Part shown: in pieces, positions 1-12,000 of the stretch
Numbering within the stretch: the first letter of the stretch is position 1
Layout of the letters: each line of letters opens with the position of its first letter
Source: Rhodeus uyekii
Taxonomy: Eukaryota > Chordata > Actinopteri > Cypriniformes > Acheilognathidae
Direction: 5' to 3'
Assembly: GCA_037043235.1 (NCBI GenBank)
Contig: JAWRVZ010000039.1
Location: forward strand, 806,001-870,000
Length of the DNA stretch: 64,000 nucleotides
Notes under the pieces: generated by a model
Database searches by the model: none
What the model saw: the letters and a program-made list of their open reading frames with translations, nothing else
What the model was told of the DNA's origin: nothing
Position numbers and translations under genes: made by a program

Positions 1-359
1 ACTATTTTGTGTGTGTAGTGGGTAAAAATGACAACGTTCATCCGATATATGACTTTAGAAAGATGGCAACATCATTATTTTATTTTTTTCACACAAAGAT
101 TGATAGATATTAGTAAATATCCGTTGACTCAATTTTGCTCTCTACTTTCACAATACAAATACTCTGTAACAATATACAATGTAAATAATAAAACGGCAAC
201 AGCCTAATACTCTTGTGATCGAGTGATTCAAACTGCTTAACATCTATGCAAATTAGGGCTCTCGAAACGCCGCTCGACCAATCAAATTTGAGGACTGAAA
301 CTAACCGTTGAATAATTCCACTATAGTTTTCACAGAAATTAGACATTAGTTTAGAGGCT
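1..359. other. Upstream flank, nothing recognised
   Basis: AT-rich DNA upstream of the first gene. I see no coding exon, RNA gene or complete repeat here. Confidence 0.5.
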
Positions 360-808
360 TTGCCCTGCATAATGCGCCTTCTATCTGAATGTGGAGTCAG
401 TAGCATCAGTTGCATCATTGCCCTGGTGCTGAAGGAGCCTCTTCTTCACGACGATGATGATGATGAAGATGAAGATGCTCGGCAGACGCCGGACGGACGA
501 GCACGCTCGTGCCCGATAAACGCAGGGATCACTTTAATCGATCGTGACACTGTCGGGCAAAGCCATTGTACTTTGGCCAAGATTACTAAGGATTGACATT
601 TGTTCGTCGACGTCTTTGCCGCGTCACTCCGGGACAGATCCGTGTTTCGTTCTCTCTTCGGGATGTGTATCGATCTCCCTTAAAGATGTCGTCATCCTGT
701 GTGTTCCCGGGTCGGTTCGTTGAAGGGCAGAGATGTGGAAGTGAAGGAGCGCGTTCATCCTCTTCGTTATAACGCCTCATCTGTTGGATGCTAAGAGAAG
801 TCGCGCTG
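360..808 (+). promoter_or_regulatory. ccdc92b: Probable promoter and 5' UTR of ccdc92b
   Basis: GC content and CpG frequency rise here compared with the AT-rich flanks, ending at the first coding exon at 809. The stretch includes a GAT/GAA run near 450-476 that reads as poly-Asp/Glu in one frame; I treat this as leader sequence and not as a protein. No TATA box is obvious, as expected of a CpG-type vertebrate promoter. The transcription start is not visible from sequence alone. Confidence 0.45.
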
Positions 809-3008
809 ATGGAAAACACGGTGAGTGCTGGATAACATTATGCGCAGTGTTATCTAAGCATTTGATTGTTATGGAGCGACTCTGTTTACCTTATTGACAT
901 GTAAATGTGTGTTTTACAATGCGATGTGTTTGTGTTGCGTGATGGATGGAGCCGACATTAAATGATCCAGAAAACCTCGCCGGGTGTTTGTGCAGAATAA
1001 AGCTCAGAAGTTTCATTTTACATCATGTGTCACACGAAGAACAACATGTTCAAATGATCAAGTAAACTAATTAAAATGTTTGTTCTTTTATCAGAGATAT
1101 TAAAAATATTATTAAATATAAAAAAACTAATATTGGGCATATTTGTTAAAATATTGATACACACACACACACATATGTTATGCTTATGTGCTCTTAAAAT
1201 GTCTCTATTTTTGAAATGTGCATGTTAACAACAAAATTAATGGTTTTATTCAAGTCAAAAGTATTATGAATGAATCCACCTACATTAAGTCACACAAATG
1301 AGGAGTTTTAAGGATCAGATCAGGTAGAACAGAACTACTCAGAAATTCAAAAAAAAAATTACAAATCTTTTTTAGGGCCATTTTTTAAAATCTTTATGAG
1401 GATATCTTTTCTAAACCATTGCATTTGATGTAAAATACTGTAAAATAAGTAGGATAAATATCAGAAATTGCAAAGAGGAGAATTTTGTTCCACGTTTTGA
1501 ATTTCATGTGCATTTTTGTAACATTTGGTGGTATTTTGCCCGAGCTCTTCATTAATTCTGACCCTAGTGTAAATTCATGAGGCCTTGGACCAAATTGTAA
1601 TGGGCACAAATTGCCCAGAGAGTGTAAGCTATGCTAGACCTTTTATTAAGTGGTATAGGACAAGGTTCATCTGTCATGTGTCGAATTGAATAACAACACA
1701 AAATATTATCAAAATGTTCTATAATCCAGGTTTTCAATAGAGTGGGTCAGGGATGATGTATTTTTGTAGGCCAACCCTGATGTTAGCATCACCCTGGTCT
1801 CTACAATAATATTTTTCCAATTGACTTTTGGATTATTGCAGAAAGTAAGGTCTAATAAAAGCTTATGATTCTTCCACGTTTTGTTCATCATGCTAATGTT
1901 CACAAATGAACACAACGTTTATGAATTTTGAAGCAGAAAAAAAAAAAAATGTGAATGTAATAAATGTATATGAATATATAGAAAATGTCTTGAGCTTGGG
2001 TTCACACAGGTGTTATTTCAAGCAATTAGTAATGGGTGAACTAGAAGGAATATAAGAAACACTGATGTATAAATACTAGAGGGAAGACACCTGGGAATCA
2101 TAACACAACAAATCAACTAGAAAAACTACAAAGGACTACAAAAATGGCACACAAGTAAGAGGGAACAGAAACAGGGTGTCACGAAAGCGGGTGTGTGACG
2201 CAGATCAAGGAAGTACGAGCACGAGGATCTCAATAAGGATATGCTTTAATAACAAACGAGAAACAAAAGACTAGGCACGAAAACAGAAAAGCCACTCAAT
2301 GGTGCACACCTGAAAATACATGGCATGGCATGGCAAACCACGAGATGACATCCACACACTGACATTCAAAGACTGAACAAGACAAGGGAGCACAGGCGGG
2401 TATACATGGGCAAACACAGGATTAGAACAGCTGACAATACAGTAATACCTCGGTTTACGAGTTTAATTCGTTCCAAGAGCTAGCTCGTAAACCAAAATGC
2501 TCGTACACCAAAACAAGTTTCCCCATAAGAATGCACTAAAAATCAATTAATTTGTTCCACACGACCATAAATGCCCATTTTAAATATTTTTTTGGTTTTA
2601 CCCTATTAATTACAGTCAAAATTATAACCATTAAGATCTCATATAAATACTAATTAATAATTGACGATTAAACTATAAAAATACTTGACAATTTACTGTA
2701 ATGCACTTCAGGTTTGAGCAGCCTGCATGGAGGAGATGAGAGGAGAGAGGAGGGAGGAGGGAGGAGGGGGGAGCGGGCAAAGCAAGGATTCAAGTGCAAA
2801 TGAGTGAATTTATTATAATAATGTAGAAAACAAACGAAGTGATAATCCAGAGGTGTATCACACATGAGAGCCGCGGCCGCGAACAAACGCGCGCTGGAGC
2901 CGCAGCGCGCGAATGAACGCGCGCTGGAGCTGCAAATGAAGGACTGGACAAGAGAAGGGTGGAGAGAAGTGAACTAAATAGGCAGATGATATGAGAACGA
3001 GGTGTGTG

Positions 3009-3039
<31 letters not shown>

Positions 3040-6000
3040 GGCAGAACTAGACAATGAATTCATGAACTGTGACAGTTACTGCTTAGAGGTACTGTACGTG
3101 TATATTTCACTATGTGAACAATAGCGATCACAATTAATTAATGTTACAACAGGAGGTAAAACTGATGTAAATCACTTATAAAAGTATGCACTGTGGTGAA
3201 TGATGCAGCCAAACCAAGCAACGCTGAGAGAATGAGTGAGTTAAGGGGTGATAAAGGGTTTGGAACGCCTGACTGTGTTATGAGAGGCTGTCATTAGGAT
3301 ATTTCCTGTAAAAATGCGCAGACCATGCTGAGCTTCCACACAAAACTGCGCTTGGGTGTGGGTACAATTTTTCTCGTACACCGATACAATGCTCGTACAC
3401 GGATTCGACCCCCCATGCTCGTACACCGATTTGCTCGTATACCAAGTCGCTCGTAAACCGAGGTATCACTGTACTTGGGCAGTGATTAGACGCTGACGAG
3501 GGCGTGTAGGACCTGGAAGATAAACAAAGGAAAACAGACATGACAGATGTGACAGGACAAGACTGTGACAGGGTAAAATACAAAACAAAAAGTTCAATTA
3601 ACAAAACACGATTCACAAAGCCAGGGAATAACCAAAAACCTCGACTTCAGGATGTTGAACCAGCAGTTAGCATTGATAAAATGCAATGCTAACTCGTTTA
3701 CTGGTTTTGGCCTACAAAAAATATATCATCCCTGTACCACTCCATTTCCTAACTGGTGAGAACATCATGGGATGTGAGAGAAAAGTGAAAAGTCCCAGTT
3801 TTGTACTATACTATAAACCAGTACTCTTATAACACTGGGAATTTACATTGGAGGACTGTAACATTCCATTGCATACGGTAAATATCCCTGTGTTTTGTAC
3901 GGTAAAGGGATCACCGGTGGTCTCACTGGAGCGGCAGGTGGAGGGTGTGGAGAGGAGTATTGTCTTCCTCAGACAGGAGCAGCTGTCTCTTCTGCATGGA
4001 CTACACCTGGAGATCCTGTCCCTCCAGAAACGCTGTACAGGTGTGTGCTAAGACCATTCGCACTGTACAAATAATGTTAATGTTAATTAATGTTAATATG
4101 AAATAACATGCATAATTGAATTGAGCAATATTTCATTTATCATAAATCAGACCTAATTGGATGTTGTTCCAAAAATAATGTTGGCACACAATCTAATTGT
4201 GTTGCCATGCGAAGGCAATGCCCTGAATGTATAATGCCAGGATCGTCTGCAGGGAAGAGCAGGGTTGCATTGCTCTCTTTGATGGCACAAGCTCCACAGA
4301 GAGAACCACGGGTCAATAGCTTCCTGTCAGTGCAGGGCTTGTGTTTTCCCTCTCAGTAATATAGTACACGGCCCTTCTACCTGAACATTGCTGTAAATGT
4401 GCTGAGCCAGTTAGGGCAGAAAAAGCAGCACATTGCATATTCATCGCTTTGCTCTTCTGTTCTTCTAACTAATCATTCTAGTTCAAAACCACAGGAAATC
4501 GTTTTTGTGATACCCTTTGATATATAACTTACCATTAAAAATATATTTTTAAATGTTTTCAAAGAAGTCTCTTATGCTCACCAAGGCTGCATTTATTTGG
4601 TCAAACATTTTTTGAAATATAGCTATTTAAAATTTATTTTCAGAAGCCATTACTCCAGTCTTCAGTGTCACATGATACTTCAGAAATCATTCTATTATAC
4701 TGAAACATTTATTATTATCAAAATTGATAACTAGTGTTTTTGATACATTTTTGACAGGGTTCTTTGATGAATAAGAAGTTCAAAAGAATAGTTTTTATTT
4801 GAAATTGTTTATAACATTGTAAATATCTTTAGTCACGTTTGATTAATTTAATGTATTAAATTAATACAAGTACCTGCTTGATAAATACCTGCTGAATAAA
4901 AGTAAAAATCCCAAATTTTGAACAGTATTTGTACATGAGAATATAACTATTTAATTAAATAAACCACTTTATTATTGCTTAATTTTACTTTTTATTTCTT
5001 TTAGTTCCATAATCAGATGTATACTAAATAAAATGTATAATGTAGGACTAGACATTTTATCCATTAACAATTAATTTGATCATGTAAATGCAAAAAAATA
5101 ATAATAATTTCAAGACTTATGGCATTCTGGAATGTTTCGATTTCAAAATGTTTTAAATAAAATGAAGAATAAAATAGCTGAGAATTAACAGTGCATCTGT
5201 TTATTACTTACAGAACTCACACAGGAACTCAACATGAAGCCCCCAGGCAGGAGTGTATCAGGTGAGCGCCGTTCTCTTCCAAAAGAATGTTACTCATGGA
5301 TTTTTAGCACAAGTGTTCAGTTGTACAAAGCAACAAGAGCAACAGCAGTTGGTATTTTTAATACAACAGCATCTAGTACCGTGACTATCTGCATATAGGT
5401 TTTGGTTATTACTAGATCACATTTGAAAGACTTTAGCAAGCATGAAAGCATCATATTGACTGATGATAAACAAAATGATGCTCTCAACTCAGTTGTTGCG
5501 ATTTTTTTATTATAGTATTGATATAAAAAGCAAGTCAACTTCACATCAAGAGGCCACTTATTGTTAAGCAGAAGACTCTTCATACTGCAGGTCATCCCTC
5601 TCTCCTCCATCCTCATCCTCCCACAAATTGATCCTGCCTGCGTTTTCCTCTGCTTTTGCTGCACAGTCCCTGTGGGGGTGTCCAATTACTGCGTTTTTAT
5701 TTTTTTTATTTTTTTTGCTGAGACAAAGTCGGGGCAAGGAGACCAAGCGGAATAGCACAAGAAAGCTGAAAATAGGAGGAAAAAAAAGAGATTTCTAAAT
5801 TATAATCAGTAGTTTTAAAATGTATTTGTACAAACTGCCAATTGTATAGAAACATTTAATCAGTGATTTAATCCATATACCACAATTTGAACATAATGCA
5901 CACAAATCATCCAAACGTTTGAGGACAGTAGGTTTTGTATTATATTTAGCAATACATGCATAATGACAAGAGAAAATACTTTTATTTTAATGCCTTCTCT

Positions 6001-9000
6001 ACTCCAATAAAGTTTCCTGCAGCAAGATTTTGAGTGTGATATTGCTTAATATTGTTTATTACCATTAACTTTATGCATCTGTGCTGTGCCAACGAAAATA
6101 ATTCCTGGCAAAAGTAGAATCAGTCTTTCAGTTGCTGAGCAACACATACCTAGCTAACAAAACTATGTTCTCAGAATGTTTTGCTAACGTTATGAAAACA
6201 TTATTTCAGAATGTCCTTGTCCTCAGATGAGGAAGACGACGAAGAAGGTTCACTAAAACAAACGGGTTTATTCAAAACAAGCAAAAGTAAATACACAATG
6301 ATTAAAGTCAAACAGTGTCCAACATTAGCAGTCATGATACAAACATTAACCAAGAAAAATGTGGTAGAGAAGTGGGTGAGTGATGACCTGTGTGGATGAC
6401 AGGGAATGGCATGCAGGTGATGACCAGGGAGCATCATGGGAGTTGTAGTGCTGAAGGTGACAGATGAAGTGTGACAGTCCTCTGATTGTTTTAATTGTCC
6501 AGTTTACTGAACGTTTAAAAAACAAATACTTTTTATCATTTGGAAACATTTTGGGAATGTTACTTTTGAATGTTCTAACATTTTGAAATAAGTAGCAATG
6601 TAAAAAAGAAGCATTTAATGAACATCCAACTAAAATGTTTCTGTGAACAATATATAAATAATTTTTTGTTGTGCTTTTTAGAACATTATTATAAACCAGA
6701 TAACTTTCAACAAGCGTTCTATTTGTTACTGGAAAAAACGTTTGCTCATAACTTTGAGAGAACCTTGCCAGAACGTTACCCGTTAGCTGGATATCTAGTA
6801 GTGACTTTACTGAATGAATCAGTGTTTAATTTAGACAAATGAGTTAAGTGAATGATTCAATGACTCATAAAGACAGTCACTTGTCACCGCCTACTTGCAA
6901 AACGTAAATTGCAGAAGAGTCTAAAATGCACAGTCTGACAATCTGTCTGGAATATGCAAACACAGACAGGTGGAGTGATATATACAGTAAAAAAAGTATA
7001 TTATTAATCATATTTCCCATGGTAAATAAATTGGTGAAGTAACTGTTCAGTGTGTCAAATATAAAAAGAAGGCGCTTTAACTGATGTCACGTCATGACTC
7101 CCAAAGCAAATGTGATTTTTTTTGCTTTGAAAGATTCTTCATCATTATTCATCAAAGATTATTCATCAGCATATTTTGTATGTGTTAGTTTAGTCTTCAA
7201 AGAAGCCCCAAAGGAACCAAAGACAGATGATTTCCTAATTTACAAGCATATTGCTGGCACAATCTGAGTATTAAACGAACAATACTCATCATTTTTTTAT
7301 GTCTCTCACTTCTTATCTGCACTAATGCCTTTGTCAACCGATTGTTGTCGACATCTCAGTTTCATTACATATTCTATTAAAAGGGTCAAAGGGAGCAAAG
7401 AGTGAACTCATTGAGGAGCAGTGGAGGGTTCAGATTTAGAGGTCAGATAACGGAACAATCTGGACAAAATAAGACAGAACTGAGCTAGCTGCAATAAAAT
7501 AAAGCGCACGAGAGACAAAAATTAGGGAAGATGGTGAAGTTTGTGTGGATCATTTGAAGGACGTCTGATATATCTGATTACATAATTCATTTTCAGTCTA
7601 CATAGCCTGTAATTTATCTGAAATGCTTTACATTAATGGAAGCGCAAAGACACTTGAAACACTGGAAAATACATGTTTTATCCTTCCTTTGTTTATCCTT
7701 CCTTTGTTTGATTGTAATAAATGCCATGCCATATACCAGCTGCTCTTCCATTCTTCTCTTTAATTCTACAGCACATTTTCCTACTCATAATTTACAGTAA
7801 GGTATTGTCTGATAAGTTTAAGCTATGTCATTTTCTTTATTAATGTGAGAGGGATTTAATAGGTCTTAATAGTGCAATATACATTTACATTTATTAATTT
7901 AGTTGTTTTTCTGTAGTAACTTACAAGTGAGAATATTACAAATAGATGTAATATTTTTATATTTATGTAATACTTTATACTAATTTAAAGCAGAACAAAA
8001 CAAAACAAAAGGATTGAAGGTGGAACTAATGGCAGAATTTTATTTTTTATATTTTGGAAAGGATGAAGATGTCAATGACCATATAGACTTATAATTTGAG
8101 ATTATTTTGCAACCCTCCCCTATGAAGGTTTGCTCCTGAAGGTTTGCAAAGAATCGTACGGTACTGATAATAGAGAAACACTTTCTCAAACAAATACGTT
8201 CACTGTAAGTTTATTCACAAAATCAAACAAGTCAATCCCATACCAACAAAAATAAACAGTTTTAAGCACAAGGCCTTTAAAGAGTCAATGTGGAACTTAT
8301 CAGAATGGTCCAGAGATAGGTGAAACAGAAGACGATGGGATGAGGTGAGATGAAGATGAAGATGGTTATTTGAGGGCGATGCAATGAATTAATCCTATAA
8401 ATCCAGTTTGGGAATTTGCGGTGCTGATTTGTGGTTCTGGCTCAGTGACTGGAGATCACTGAAGTCATGGAGAGATTATCCACCGGACAGAACAACTACC
8501 ACAGTAGTAGTAACAGCAAGCAGATAAGCAGGGGTAGAATAGAAGGTCCTTGTCTAATAAAACAATGCACATAAACTTTTGTAAACACAAATACAATATA
8601 TGCAAAACTCAGGAGACATTCAAATACTCACATTTGAGCAGAAACTTAAATAGTTCTCAAACCGGACTCCGGAAGTGTTAGTAGCCGTGAGCTTAACCAT
8701 GAGGTTTCCCTCTACCAACAACTCACTCCCTCTACACATTTCCTGGCTTATATACCGTCACCAATTACCTGTAGCGCCCTCTTTGGCTGCTTATGGAATT
8801 ACGGCATATAATACAGTGAACAAAAACCAAAATATATATACATAACACTCTCTGGGTGTTACATACCCCTCCCCGTGACCTTAAAATTTCCCATGGAAAT
8901 TTTTCAAGTTCTGTGTATGGTATGTGTCACACTGAGTCGGATCTGACAACATAGCCACCCTGTAATTAACAGGTCCTAGTCTTTTCTCAATTCTCGCTGG

Positions 9001-12000
9001 GCCCTTCCACTTCGGAGAAAGCTTGGCCATAAAGGCATCACCCGCTCGAGAGAGAGGATGAGTTCTTATCCAGACTAAATCTCCCTCATTAAAATGCTGA
9101 GCCCTTCTTCTACCATCATAATATCTTTTTTGTTTGGCTTGAGCCTTGTCAACATTTTCTCTGACTGACTTGTACAAACTTTGCTGACGTTCGAGAGTAC
9201 TATAAGACGGTTGATCGGGGTCTGGAGGACTTTGTAAGGCTCTCTGAAGAGGTCCTTTCAACTGCCGGCCTAAAGCTATTTCTGCGGGTGAGAAACCAGT
9301 ACTTTCGTGCCAGGCCGTGTTTAGAGCAAATCTAAACTCATAAACCCATTGATCCCAGGTTCGATGGTTTTGATCAACATACGAGGCAATCATCGTTTTT
9401 AGGTTCCGGTTGATTCTTTCTGTGAGGTTGGACTGTGGATGATAGGCAGTAGTGAGCTTTTGTGTTATGAGCCATTGTTTACATACTTGATCCAGCAGGT
9501 TGGATGTGAACTGCGGACCTCGGTCAGATACAATGAAGGCTGGTGTTCCCCATCTGGTGAAGATTTCCTCTCGCAGGTATCGTGCAATGGTAGCAGACTT
9601 GGCGGCTCTCATTGGAAATACTTCTACCCATTTTGAGAAATAGTCCACTACAACAAGCAAGTATTCGTTTTGTCGAGTACTTCGGGGAAATGGTCCCATG
9701 ATATCCATTCCGAGCATGTAACCCGGCTCGACTAGAGGAACACTTTGTAAGCCTCCAGCAGGTTTCAAGTTACTCGGCTTGTACCGTTGACAACTCTGAC
9801 AGTTTTTGCAGTGCTGCCACACATCTGTGCGAATCGTGGGCCAATACGCAAACTCTAACAGTCTCATCAGTGTCTTAAATTTGCCCAAGTGACCACTCAC
9901 GGGATTGTCATGTGCATAGTTTAAGATTACCTCCTTCAACTTTGCAGGAATGACGACTTGGAATCTCTGGCCTTCTTTGGAGTCTGGCACACTCCTAAAT
10001 AAAAGCGCGTTCTTGAACACATAATGCGTTCTCTTCATATCAGTAGACTTCTGGTACTCTACTTTTCCCATTAGCTCTCGGCACTCTGGGTCTAGCTTCT
10101 GCTCAGCAGCAATTTGTGACAAATCCACTGGCAAATCACACGTGACTGGACACTTAGCTGGTGTATGTAACAATGCAGCTGGGGACTCATCTGTATACCT
10201 TCTGGACAATACGTCAGGTACGACATTGCACTGTCCTCTCCTGTACCTTACAGTAAAGTGATAGCCCTGCAACCGTATAGTCCATCTTTCCAGTCTTGAC
10301 GTTGGCTTGGGATGTTGGAACAGCCAGACCAGGGAAGCGTGATCTGTGATTACCTCGAATGCTCTGCCTTCTAGGTAATGGTGCCACTTCTCTACCGCCC
10401 ATACGACTGCAAGACACTCTTTTTCCGACGCAGAATAAGACTTCTCAGCACCTCTCAATAAACGTGACGCGTAGGCAATTACCTTTTCTTGGCCATCCAC
10501 CTCCTGTGTTAACACAGCTCCTAGGCCCACATCGCTTGCGTCAGTCTGTACTTTAAAAGAAGACTCAAAGTTAGGGGTGTTTAGCATGGGTGCCTTAGTG
10601 AGTTCATCTTTGACAAGCTCAAAAGCGCGTTGGCACTCATCCGTCCACTTCCACTTTGCCTCTTTCTTCTTCAGTGCATGCAATGGTGCCGTTTTGCTCG
10701 AAAACTCAGGGATAAAACGATGGTACCATGCTGCCAGACCTAGAAATCGCTGAAGCTCTTTCAGGTTCTTGGGAGTTGGGTAAGTCTTGATCGCAGTCAC
10801 CTTGTCCGGATTCATCTTAACACCATCTGCAGTGATAGTGTGACCAAGGTACTCCAGTGAAGAACAGATGAATTTACATTTGGAAAGGTTAAGGGTGAGA
10901 CCAGCATTGTGTAAGCTCTGGAACACTTGTCTGAGATGTTTCATGTGAGACTGGATGTCTGGTGAGTATACAATGATGTCATCGATGTAAACCATGCAGC
11001 ATTTGTTCTTGTGTTCCCTCAAGACTTGCTCCATCAGCCGTTGGAATGACGCTGCAGCATTTTTCAAGCCAAAGGGAAGACATAAGAATTCATACAGCCC
11101 TGAAGCTGTGGTGAATGCTGTCTTCTGTACACTTCCAGGATCCATCTCAACTTGCCAGTAACCGCTCTTTAAATCCAACGTGGTAAACACCTTGGCTCCT
11201 TGGAGTGAATCCAAGATATCGGTGATTTGGGGCATCGGGTATGCGTCAAGGTGTGTCTTTGCGTTCAGACCACGATAGTCAACGCATAACCTCATACTCT
11301 TATCCTTTTTATCTACTACCACCACCGGTGAGGCCCATGGTGATGTAGAAGGTCTGATGATTTTGAGTCGAAGCAACTCCTTAATTTGTTCCTCGATAAA
11401 ATCACTCTTGACTTTCGACACTCTGTATGGTCTTTTCCTTAGCGGAAGTTCATCAATAGTTTTAATCTCATGCTTGATCAGACTTGTACGTCCAAGACTT
11501 GTGGTACATACCGAAGGCCAATCACATAAGAGAACTTTCAACTGATCCTTTACCTCGGGTGCAGCACGAGAGGTTTCCACAACGTGGTCAATTAGCTTTG
11601 TGTCCTCGTTCTGCATCACCTCAACTTCTCCTCGGGCAGCATAAAACCTTACAGCAGGGAGCTTGTGTACTTCATTAAAATACATGGGATGACTAGAATT
11701 AGAATCAGGCAGAGATAAACGTGAAGAATTAAAGTCAATGGTGACCTTGGCTTCTTTAAGGAAATTCAGACCTAGAATGATAGGCACTGCCAAATCCTCA
11801 TCTTTCATCACGTAAAAGGTAACCTCGTGCTTCGATCCATACATCTCACATTCCCATAGTACTTTACCTTGAGTTTCTTGGCTTTGGCCATTAGCCAGCA
11901 TGAACGTTTGAGAACTTCTCGTCAAAAGCTCATCTTCCCTTTTCAATCTTCGCCACACTTTCTGCTGCATCAAAGAAAAGGTGCTTCCCGTATCAATCAC

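Larger units (their letters stand above)
821..3907. other. ccdc92b intron 1
   Basis: No exon recognised. It holds short simple repeats (CA near 1162, CT/CA near 3008-3040) and an old dispersed repeat at about 2177-3640 that is split by a DNA transposon (separate entry). The rest is AT-rich and unremarkable. Confidence 0.6.

Noticed and set aside
360..596. Frame with poly-Asp/Glu run upstream of ccdc92b
   Set aside because: It derives from a GAT/GAA simple repeat in the probable 5' UTR, has no splice link to ccdc92b, and resembles no protein I know.
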